Shown one piece after another: positions 1 to 5,203 of a stretch of DNA of 8,452 nt; the stretch's first letter is position 1, and each line of letters opens with the position of its first letter. The DNA lies in assembly GCA_900554935.1 (NCBI GenBank), contig USJF01000050.1:1-8452 (forward strand), in the 5' to 3' direction. A model generated the notes under the pieces. The model was not told the origin of the DNA, did not search any database, and worked only from the letters and a program-made list of their open reading frames with translations. A program made the position numbers and the translations under genes. The DNA comes from an uncultured Porphyromonas sp. (GTDB lineage: Bacteria; Bacteroidota; Bacteroidia; Bacteroidales; Porphyromonadaceae).

Positions 1-115
1 GAGCCATAATCCGTAGCTTAGGGTGCGCCTCCTTTAGCAGCAATAGGTTGCGATTATTGACCCCGAAAAAGACCTGCGGGTCAGCCTCTTGGAGTAGATA
101 AATCCTTTCGTTCAT
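1..115 (-). CDS. phoH: PhoH family ATPase, N-terminal fragment (gene runs off the window)
   Basis: Only the first 38 codons are present; the frame is open to the window edge. The peptide begins MNERIYLLQEADPQVFFGVN and continues with N-R-N-L-L-L-L-K-E-A-H-P-K-L-R-I-M-A. From memory, this matches the N-terminal pattern of chromosomal PhoH-like proteins (about 310-330 residues), where a short strand is followed by a 'GxNNxNLxLLKxxFPKLRIxARG' stretch ahead of the P-loop ATPase domain. No Walker motif is visible because it lies outside the window. PhoH proteins are cytoplasmic, RNA-linked ATPases of uncertain physiological role. The ATG is at 115-113, only three bases after the TAG stop of the thioredoxin gene, with an AAGGGGG stretch about ten bases upstream, so it is probably the second gene of a thioredoxin-phoH transcript. 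The family call rests on the N-terminus alone. Confidence 0.75.
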   Translation of the reverse strand, partial: MNERIYLLQEADPQVFFGVNNRNLLLLKEAHPKLRIMA

Positions 116-118
116 CTG

Positions 119-610
119 CTAGCGTACCCCCTTGATCTTATCTGCCTCCTCCCGAAGCTCCTTCATCGAGAGTAGCCCCTCCATCATAATAGGCTTACCC
201 TCTACAGGGATGAATAGTAGGGTAGGGAACGCTCTAATACCAATCCGCTGTGAGAGCTCCACTGCCTTCTCAGCATCAATCGAGTAGATGATTAGTTCAT
301 TTCCCTGCTCCCTTGCTAATTGCTCCAATCGTGGGCGAAGCCTTTTGCAGGGTCCACACCAAACGGCGTAGAAGTCCACAATCACCGGCTTATCTCCCTT
401 AAACTGCCACTCCCCCTCCTGAGTATAGTCATAAACCAACTCAGCAAACTGTGCTTGGTTGATCTCCACCACACCCGCTTCCTCATGCCCACTCTGAGCT
501 GAGGCCGAGAGAATCATGTCACCGCTTAAGAAGTAAAGAAACCCTAGCCCTACCACCATAGAGAGTAGGGTGAGCCCCCATTTATCCATCAAGTTATATC
601 TAAAAGCCAT
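119..610 (-). CDS. Membrane-anchored or exported thioredoxin-fold protein
   Basis: This 163-residue protein has a hydrophobic segment at about residues 12-30 after a basic start, then S-A-S-A-Q, so it is either an N-terminal anchor or a cleaved signal peptide; both place the domain in the periplasm. The thioredoxin domain covers about residues 48-160. It shows the strand P-V-I-V-D-F-Y-A-V, the active-site motif W-C-G-P-C-K with cysteines 85 and 88, and the cis-proline loop R-A-F-P-T with P129. WCGPC is the classic reducing thioredoxin site, so thiol-disulfide exchange on exported proteins is the likely role; no partner can be read from the sequence. The gene lies 89 bases after the barrel-protein gene, with its own candidate promoter between them, and three bases ahead of the phoH start. 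I used the first ATG; a second at codon 8 would still leave the hydrophobic segment intact. Confidence 0.9.
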   Translation of the reverse strand: MAFRYNLMDKWGLTLLSMVVGLGFLYFLSGDMILSASAQSGHEEAGVVEINQAQFAELVYDYTQEGEWQFKGDKPVIVDFYAVWCGPCKRLRPRLEQLAREQGNELIIYSIDAEKAVELSQRIGIRAFPTLLFIPVEGKPIMMEGLLSMKELREEADKIKGVR

Positions 611-623
611 AGTCCATTTATTA

Positions 624-641
624 AGTCTATCTTATTAGACT
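624..641 (-). promoter_or_regulatory. Short inverted repeat in the thioredoxin leader
   Basis: AGTCTA and TAGACT flank a six-base spacer as a perfect six-base-pair inverted repeat, just downstream of the candidate -7 box and 14 bases before the thioredoxin start. It could be an operator or a weak leader hairpin. With only two G-C pairs and no U-tract it is not a terminator, and it could be chance. Confidence 0.25.
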
Positions 642-643
642 CT

Positions 644-651
644 CAAAGGTA
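644..651 (-). promoter_or_regulatory. Candidate Bacteroidota-type -7 box upstream of the thioredoxin gene
   Basis: The minus strand reads TACCTTTG, an exact match to the Bacteroidota sigma-ABfr -7 consensus TAnnTTTG, in the 89-base gap between the barrel gene and the thioredoxin gene. Transcription would start near 637, giving a leader of roughly 27 bases. No good TTTG -33 element is seen at the expected 19-20-base spacing (the sequence there is CTGT or GTTT), so the call is tentative. If real, the thioredoxin and phoH genes can be transcribed independently of the GLPGLI-barrel unit. Confidence 0.35.
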
Positions 652-699
652 AATAAAAATGCCGACATAAACAGCGTTGCGCCGAAAAAGAGCAATGCC

Positions 700-3270
700 C
701 TAAAGGGTAATAGTGAAGTCGAAAAAGATCTCTCTCGGACGGAGCTGGTAAAGGGAGATGACATCAGTGGTAGAAGTCTGCCACCTCCTCTGATACTCAT
801 TGTTGCCAAAGATGTTTCTACAAGAGAGCCGGAAGTCGTACCGATCCATCTTATAGGCGATATGAGCATCGGTAAATAGATGGCTCTGTAGCTTTTTATC
901 TGTGTAATGATAGAACTCACTCTTGCACCCAATCTCTACCTTATTCATCGGGAAGATAAATAGCTCAAGAGCGTGCGTGAAGGTAGTGATCCGAGGGTTA
1001 GAAATGGAGGGGTCTCTCCTATTTATCTGCTTGTAGCTTTTCATCTTGCTACTTAGCTCATAGGAAATCACCTTCGATGGTTGCATAGAGAGTGCCAAGC
1101 TCAGTTCGCTATCCTGAAGCTGCCATGGCTCTTGCTGGTTCTTTATCAAAAGGTAGTAATCACTCCAAACCTGTCGCCCCTTGAGGGTGATAAGCGTTCG
1201 CCACCTAAAGAAAGACTTTGCCAAGTCGGCACTCAGAGAGTAGCTAGAGGCATTGTACCGCTCTTCGCTAGGTGTTTGCTTGTAAATAGAGGATTGCAAG
1301 GTACTTTGGTAAAGAACCTCATTGGTGCGTCTGTTCCACGAAGCGTTCAGCGTGGCAAATTGCCCCTTGATCGGATGCTGATATTTAAGTCTTAGAGCCA
1401 CCGCATGGTTTCCCCGATACTCCAAGCTACCACTGTGTGCCGTGACCATTCTATAGGAGGTATATACTGGAGTGCGGTAGAGTGCAGTAAGGGCATCGGG
1501 GTATTCGAAGTAATTGTAGGAGAGGGATGCACTAGTGATGGCACTAAAATCATACTGCAACCATAAACTAGGTTGCAAAGTCGCCCGAATCTTTTTCATC
1601 GCTCCATACTGCCGGTGGACAACATCCGCCTTTACCGTTGCCCTCAGTGCCAATGGATCCTTTCGGTAGTTCACCCCTGTGGATAGATACCAATTCTGCT
1701 GAGTGTACCGCTCTTTATTATCCACCTCTGGATAATGAATAGCCATCTCTTGGTACTTCAACTGGTATCCGATTCGTTCGCTCAGAGTAAATCCCCTAAT
1801 GGTGTGGTTGAAAGCGATATGATTATCCGACTGAAAGGCCGATAGATCCAGCCGCTCAGTAAACCCATTGACCGTCAGTAGCTGCCCAGGCAAATGACTA
1901 ATAGTATTAAAAGAAGCTCCCTCAAGGGTATGACCATTCTCAAGGCGATGAATGATTTCAAAATTCTCCGAGAGATAAGTCTTCCTTAGTTGTACGCTCT
2001 GCTCTACCTGCTTTTGCTGTAAAAGGGAAAGCCCATCACTTTTATCTACTGTAAAGCTACCATATAGGCGGTTATTGATGTAATTCCGCTCCTTATTGAT
2101 ATTGTAGGTCAATTCCCCTTTCAGGGTGCTCACCCTTGAGCCGACACTACTCTCCTCACTCAGAATCTTTCCCTCATGCTCGAGGTACTTCGTTACCTGC
2201 GATCGACTCCCTTTCTCTCTGTCCCAGAAGTAAGAGAGCTGAAAGCGGAGGTCATTGTCCTTCTTGGTCTTAATGAGGTGATTGGTAGCAACAAGATGCG
2301 ATTGATTAAAGGTAGAGCGCTCCCTCTCTATGGCAGCAGCCGGCACTACCAGCCTCCTTAGTAGTCCTGTTTCCTCCAGATTACCTCGTAGTTCCGTCGT
2401 AAGGTCTCGTACCTCCTTAGTGATGTCCTTTCCGGTGTTGTCACACTTGTACATTGAAAGGTTTTGCATCCGCCGTCCAAAGATCATCCCCATCAATCGC
2501 CCTCTATAGAGCAGTTCACTCGATCCTTGTGCCGTGGTGCCTATCCCCGCATTGAGAATGCCGGTCCAGGTATTCTTCACCTCATCTTTTAGAATAATAT
2601 TGAGGGCGGCTTGCTCACTAAATTGCACCCCCTTTAAGCTCCTTATCGGTTGGTGATTTTGTAGCACCTGCACCTCTTGGATCATGTCAGCATTCAGGTT
2701 TTCACTCGCCTGGGCATATTTCGAACCGAGCAAGTCGAGCCCCTCTATGTAAAACTTATTGATCGGCTTTCCCTCAAAGGTGATGCGACCATCGGTGCGA
2801 ACCGATAACCCAGGCATCTTCTTGATCACATCGGCGATGCTTCGGTCCTGACTGAGCTTAAAGGTAGATACGGTATAAACCAATGTGTCTTGACTTTGCC
2901 GAACCCTCTCAGGTCGGATATCCACCTCCCTTAGCTCGAAAGTGGTGCTTTGTAGCTGAATATCCCTGCCATTTCTGTACTCCTCAATCTTTATTCGCTT
3001 CGTCTCATAGCCGAGTAGCATAAAGCCTATCGCCACTGGGCGAGTACCCTCCTTGGTGGTTATTTGGAATCTCCCATCCTCCCCAGTAAAACCGTAGGCG
3101 ACGAGAGACGTCTCCGTGCGGTAGAGCAATACATTGACATCTCGGATAGGGGCTCCCTTCTCATCTACTACTCGCCCATGATAGCTCTCTTGAGCTATCG
3201 CTTGAGCAGACAATAGCGAGAGCAATATCCCTAGGCATAAAGAAGTCCAACGCATGCTACTTTCCGTCAT
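700..3270 (-). CDS. TonB-dependent-receptor-like outer-membrane beta-barrel protein with carboxypeptidase-regulatory domain
   Basis: The 856-residue protein starts with a signal peptide ending A-Q-A-I-A (likely cut after residue 26). Residues about 31-110 form a carboxypeptidase-regulatory-like beta-sandwich (Y-H-G-R-V-V-D-E-K-G-A-P-I, then G-E-D-G-R-F). Residues about 120-230 form a plug-like domain with the signature I-K-K-M-P-G-L-S-V at 149-157 and F-Y-I-E-G-L-D-L-L at 173-181. The rest is rich in alternating aromatic strands and ends F-F-D-F-T-I-T-L, a typical terminal barrel strand. No clear TonB box and no SusC-type features are seen, and no SusD gene is adjacent. Such barrels are commonly found beside GLPGLI genes in Bacteroidota; the substrate is unknown. 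The start overlaps the GLPGLI stop in ATGA, indicating translational coupling. The ATG at codon 6 (3255) has a GGAAAG stretch just upstream and would give a more standard signal peptide, so it is a possible alternative start. Confidence 0.88.
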   Translation of the reverse strand: MTESSMRWTSLCLGILLSLLSAQAIAQESYHGRVVDEKGAPIRDVNVLLYRTETSLVAYGFTGEDGRFQITTKEGTRPVAIGFMLLGYETKRIKIEEYRNGRDIQLQSTTFELREVDIRPERVRQSQDTLVYTVSTFKLSQDRSIADVIKKMPGLSVRTDGRITFEGKPINKFYIEGLDLLGSKYAQASENLNADMIQEVQVLQNHQPIRSLKGVQFSEQAALNIILKDEVKNTWTGILNAGIGTTAQGSSELLYRGRLMGMIFGRRMQNLSMYKCDNTGKDITKEVRDLTTELRGNLEETGLLRRLVVPAAAIERERSTFNQSHLVATNHLIKTKKDNDLRFQLSYFWDREKGSRSQVTKYLEHEGKILSEESSVGSRVSTLKGELTYNINKERNYINNRLYGSFTVDKSDGLSLLQQKQVEQSVQLRKTYLSENFEIIHRLENGHTLEGASFNTISHLPGQLLTVNGFTERLDLSAFQSDNHIAFNHTIRGFTLSERIGYQLKYQEMAIHYPEVDNKERYTQQNWYLSTGVNYRKDPLALRATVKADVVHRQYGAMKKIRATLQPSLWLQYDFSAITSASLSYNYFEYPDALTALYRTPVYTSYRMVTAHSGSLEYRGNHAVALRLKYQHPIKGQFATLNASWNRRTNEVLYQSTLQSSIYKQTPSEERYNASSYSLSADLAKSFFRWRTLITLKGRQVWSDYYLLIKNQQEPWQLQDSELSLALSMQPSKVISYELSSKMKSYKQINRRDPSISNPRITTFTHALELFIFPMNKVEIGCKSEFYHYTDKKLQSHLFTDAHIAYKMDRYDFRLSCRNIFGNNEYQRRWQTSTTDVISLYQLRPREIFFDFTITL

Positions 3271-4091
3271 TCCTTATCCAAAAATAGGGCTGTCCTTTCA
3301 GGGTAGACGATATCATTGCCCAGCTGATCCTTTCCTCGGCTCCTAAATCCAGTTAGCTTTTCAAATAGTGCATCAGGCGATTTCCAAAACAACTTCATCA
3401 GGTCGCGGTACTCTTGTCGTGTACACTCCACATATTTTTGATTGGGAAAGAAGAGAGGCTCCCCCTCAATGCGCTCAATCTGAGTACAGGAGAATGAAAA
3501 AAGCCCTTCGCTCTCCTCCGCTTGCAAGATAAGTCCTGGTAGCCCATAGAGCATCCACGGACCATCGCTGTAGGTGACCTCAGGAGTAAACCATACCGTC
3601 CAATGCCGGCCCCGATAATCAGTGGTCGCTTGCTGGCAGTGATAGCCTGCTATGATGCTATCCTTTGGCACCAAGGTCCACTCGGGTCGCATCATCGGTT
3701 CCGTGTACCTCAGATGCTTGAAGGTCTTCTCCACAAAGGTGAGCTGGTTGGTAGCGGGATAGTTTTTCCACAGTTGATACATCAGCTGAGACCTGCGGTA
3801 GCCAGCGCGCTCACATGCATTCCTCACATCGCCTACAGTACCTCCTTGTGCCAAAACCCGATCCTGAATCAATTGCCGTTGGACATTATTCAGACCATAA
3901 AAGTGAGATACCTTATCCCCAATGTCCAGAATCGCCTCATCCTCAATAGCTCCCTTTTGCTCCTCAAATTGATGGTAGATAGCCGTATAATGTACCCTTG
4001 CATGTACCATCTCCTTCTCCTGTGCTGAAGCAGTAGTACCTACCACCAAAGTGAGAAGTATCCAACCAAGTAATATCTTATCTATCCTCAT
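3267..4091 (-). CDS. GLPGLI family exported protein
   Basis: This 274-residue protein carries the name-giving motif G-L-P-G-L-I at residues 183-188, within Y-S-D-G-P-W-M-L-Y ahead of it. It also has the family's upstream I-I-A-G-Y-H-C-Q-Q-A (C152) and W-T-V-W-F-T-P-E-V segments. A signal peptide of about 23 residues ends T-A-S-A before Q24, so the mature protein is periplasmic or outer-membrane associated. Length is normal for the family, and the mature part contains four cysteines (93, 152, 202, 223). The family is restricted mostly to Bacteroidota, is often paired with a plug/barrel receptor as here, and has no biochemical role that I can name with confidence. The TGA stop overlaps the barrel ATG by four bases. 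The upstream gene in the same direction is the small Cys peptide, 117 bases away. The first 20 codons and about 21 bases of leader are duplicated at 4632-4711. Confidence 0.92.
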   Translation of the reverse strand: MRIDKILLGWILLTLVVGTTASAQEKEMVHARVHYTAIYHQFEEQKGAIEDEAILDIGDKVSHFYGLNNVQRQLIQDRVLAQGGTVGDVRNACERAGYRRSQLMYQLWKNYPATNQLTFVEKTFKHLRYTEPMMRPEWTLVPKDSIIAGYHCQQATTDYRGRHWTVWFTPEVTYSDGPWMLYGLPGLILQAEESEGLFSFSCTQIERIEGEPLFFPNQKYVECTRQEYRDLMKLFWKSPDALFEKLTGFRSRGKDQLGNDIVYPERTALFLDKE

Positions 4092-4112
4092 AATAATTAG
4101 GTCGTTGAAATA
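4033..4112 (-). repeat. 80-base direct repeat, copy at the start of the intact GLPGLI gene
   Basis: This copy covers about the first 20 codons of the GLPGLI gene plus 21 bases of leader. It aligns without gaps to 4632-4711, offset 599 bases; I count 72 of 80 positions identical. Conservation continues across the leader (CCTAATCA/TT and TATTTCAACGA are shared), so the initiation region was duplicated along with the coding start. Confidence 0.9.
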
Positions 4113-4122
4113 TAATAAGTGG

Positions 4123-4161
4123 AGAGAGGGACGAGTGTCTGTCGCTCCTTTCCCCCTCTCT
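4123..4161 (-). other. Hairpin in the GLPGLI leader
   Basis: AGAGAGGG (4161-4154 on the minus strand) pairs perfectly with CCCTCTCT (4130-4123), giving an eight-base-pair stem with a 23-base loop. A short AGT/ACT extension lies beyond a 2x2 internal mismatch. The stem ends about 30 bases before the GLPGLI start. No U-tract follows, so it is better read as an RNA structure in the leader or a processing site than as a terminator. Confidence 0.4.
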
Positions 4162-4171
4162 TTACTCCATG

Positions 4172-4198
4172 TTACCTATGGTAAACTACCATATGTAA
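4172..4198 (-). other. Stem-loop directly after the small-peptide gene
   Basis: The arms TTAC-A-TATGGTA and TACCATA-G-GTAA form an 11-base-pair stem with one mismatch around a three-base GTT loop (shown for the minus strand). It begins ten bases after the stop codon of the peptide gene. The three-base loop is tight, and the stem is AT-rich with no U-run behind it, so it is not a standard intrinsic terminator. It may protect the 3' end of the peptide message or mark a processing point between peptide and GLPGLI messages. As a near-palindrome it could also be a protein-binding site. Confidence 0.45.
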
Positions 4199-4208
4199 GC
4201 TTCATAAG

Positions 4209-4397
4209 TTAATTATAAGATGTGCCACAATCTATGTTAGAGTACACATCAACGTAGTCGCAAGCATCTTGTTCACTCGCATTGTCAGGGATTTTGCGTG
4301 TGGTGCCACAGTCTGTAATAACGTACTGAGGCGATGCTGAAGCTAAACCAATAGAGGCAAATAAGGCAACAGCCGAAGATAATAAAAACTTTTTCAT
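4209..4397 (-). CDS. Small secreted cysteine-containing peptide, unrecognised family
   Basis: This 62-residue product has a textbook signal peptide (M-K-K-F-L-L, hydrophobic core, A-S-A-S) that would be cut near residue 22, leaving about 40 residues. The mature part is acidic (seven D/E against two K/R) and has cysteines at 30, 46 and 57. Two of them lie in related motifs, I-T-D-C-G-T-T and N-I-D-C-G-T-S. The matching DNA also repeats: GTGCCACA on the plus strand at 4222-4229 and 4303-4310. The ATG follows an A-rich stretch (4401-4412) typical of Bacteroidota starts; no clear promoter was found. Three cysteines allow one disulfide plus a free thiol, a covalent dimer, or metal binding, but nothing in the sequence decides. 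It lies 117 bases upstream of the GLPGLI gene in the same direction, flanked by two copies of that gene's start. I do not recognise the function; the signal peptide and its fit to the frame make it a credible gene. Confidence 0.72.
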   Translation of the reverse strand: MKKFLLSSAVALFASIGLASASPQYVITDCGTTRKIPDNASEQDACDYVDVYSNIDCGTSYN

Positions 4398-4567
4398 TGT
4401 TGTCTTTTTTTGTTAAAATGATTACCTACTCTATAAGCTTTTCGGTATCCGCTCCTTTAGACAGTTAGGTCTGTATGTTATTTACTCTTTAAATCCTTAT
4501 ATAGGAAGAGTTAAATCATTTCTCTTATATGCTAGAATCTAATAGAAAATTTATAGACATTTGCAAT

Positions 4568-4690
4568 TTAATAATAGAAACGCATAAAACCAAAAAATAC
4601 GTGAGTATTAACTATTTTTAGCTTTAGGTGGGTAGTACCTACCACCGAGGGGAGAAGTAACCAACCAAATAGTATCTTATCTATCCTCAT
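4568..4690 (-). pseudogene. Truncated GLPGLI gene remnant
   Basis: The frame starts at an ATG at 4690-4688 and reads MRIDKILFGWLLLPSVVGTT, matching the first 20 residues of the intact GLPGLI protein at 16 of 20 positions. Similarity then stops abruptly, just before the signal-peptide cleavage region, and the frame runs through about 20 unrelated residues (H-L-K-L-K-I-V-N...) to a TAA at 4570-4568. Start codon, leader and signal-peptide core are preserved, but the mature protein is lost. It is most simply a deletion remnant of a second GLPGLI gene once placed upstream of the peptide gene. It could still be translated as a 40-residue hydrophobic peptide, though nothing suggests that this matters. 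Confidence 0.8.
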
Positions 4691-4711
4691 AGTGATTAGG
4701 TCGTTGAAATA
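4632..4711 (-). repeat. 80-base direct repeat, remnant copy
   Basis: This is the partner of 4033-4112: same orientation, no gaps, eight substitutions. On the downstream side (below 4632) similarity ends inside the coding sequence; on the upstream side (above 4711) it fades about 21 bases before the ATG. The small-peptide gene lies between the two copies. Confidence 0.9.
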
Positions 4712-4798
4712 AAATTAATCTGCTTAACTTGTGATTAAAGATAACAAAAAAAAACTGAGATGGACGAATAAAATGGCTATAGGGTATACGCATTGCAA

Positions 4799-4814
4799 GA
4801 GCCTGTTGCACAAA
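4799..4814. mobile_element. Possible insertion-sequence terminal repeat remnant
   Basis: The plus strand reads GAGCCTGTTGCACAAA, which resembles the GAG(G/C)CTGTTGCAnAA-type ends I associate with several transposon families. No inverted partner (TTTGTGCAACAGGC) and no transposase frame was found in the window. Reading inward on either side gives only short open stretches. This is a resemblance only. Confidence 0.2.
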
Positions 4815-4953
4815 TCCATACGGCGAATAAAAGTCCTTATCGACTTTGTGTGGCAGTTTCTTGATGATGTAGATAAACTTTCAGTGATTAATATCTCTGT
4901 CTGATATTGTTTCTCAATCGGTTGTAAATCATTTGGTTATAAAAGGTGGATAT

Positions 4954-4999
4954 TTAGTTTGTAACTTAGTGATGGCTTAGTTTGTAATTGGGCGATAGG
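4954..4999. repeat. Degenerate 23-base tandem repeat, two copies
   Basis: TTAGTTTGTAA occurs at 4954-4964 and again at 4977-4987. Extending both copies to 23 bases gives 17 of 23 identical positions, directly abutting. A further TTGTAA occurs at 4922-4927. The spacing of about two helical turns would suit a repeated protein-binding site, but no gene starts nearby, so it may be chance or decayed sequence. Confidence 0.35.
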
Positions 5000-5142
5000 C
5001 GAGATATGGTGTGGGGATAATGCCTTGTTTTTTTTGTGCTGATTTTCAGGGCGTTGGAGGTGTTAGGGTGAGAGGGCTTCCCCTTGGACTATTGTTTTTG
5101 AGCCTTCTGTACTGAGCGAAGAGGAGGGGGGTAGGGGAGTAT

Positions 5143-5179
5143 AAAAAAGGTGGAGCCACACGGAGGTAGCTCCACCTTT
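5143..5179 (-). terminator. Intrinsic terminator of the S41 protease gene
   Basis: On the minus strand AAAGGTGGAGC (5179-5169) pairs perfectly with GCTCCACCTTT (5156-5146) over 11 base pairs around a 12-base loop, followed by a T-run through 5143. It begins about 24 bases after the protease stop codon. The U-tract is present only for minus-strand transcripts, so it serves the protease gene and separates it from the peptide-GLPGLI region. Confidence 0.92.
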
Positions 5180-5203
5180 CGGTCATTATGGGTTGGTATT
5201 TAG

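Larger units (their letters stand above)
4712..5142. other. Intergenic stretch without a supported gene
   Basis: The stretch between the GLPGLI remnant and the protease terminator is visibly AT-rich up to about 4990 and becomes G-rich on the plus strand near 5123-5139. I found no reading frame with convincing protein character. The longest with an ATG that I read on the plus strand, 4773-4904 (43 codons), has no recognisable features. It contains a possible IS-type terminus at 4799-4814 and a degenerate 23-base tandem repeat at 4954-4999. No RNA gene could be recognised by eye. Together with the remnant beside it, it looks like decayed sequence left by past rearrangement. Confidence 0.6.

Noticed and set aside
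698..707. CCCTTTAGGG palindrome over the barrel stop codon with a T-run some bases later, considered as a terminator
   Set aside because: The stem is only three to four base pairs once a loop is allowed, and the T-run is not adjacent to it.
627..932. Minus-strand 101-residue frame overlapping the 3' end of the barrel gene and the thioredoxin leader
   Set aside because: It is an out-of-frame shadow of the barrel coding sequence, Ser/Arg-rich with no domain, and would occupy the thioredoxin promoter region.
4591..4599. Minus-strand TATTTTTTG considered as the -7 box of the peptide gene
   Set aside because: The spacing between TA and TTTG is three rather than two bases, no -33 element is present, and the leader would be about 190 bases long.
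4805..4822. Short similarity between TTGCACAAATCCAT here and the 3' end of the peptide gene (GTGCCACAATCTAT at 4222-4235), considered as a second, decayed peptide gene
   Set aside because: The match is about a dozen bases with indels, the offset differs from the 599 bases of the real duplication, and no D-C-G-T frame extends from it.
4830..4847. AAAGTC/GACTTT inverted repeat
   Set aside because: A six-base-pair AT-rich stem with no neighbouring gene end or start; expected by chance in sequence of this composition.
4773..4904. Plus-strand 43-codon frame starting M-A-I-G-Y-T-H-C
   Set aside because: No signal peptide, domain or homology that I recognise. It lies in decayed AT-rich sequence, overlaps the IS-like terminus, and runs against the direction of all other genes.
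5123..5139. G-rich plus-strand tract considered as a G-quadruplex
   Set aside because: The G-runs are uneven and do not clearly give four separate runs of three; nothing nearby would be controlled by it.
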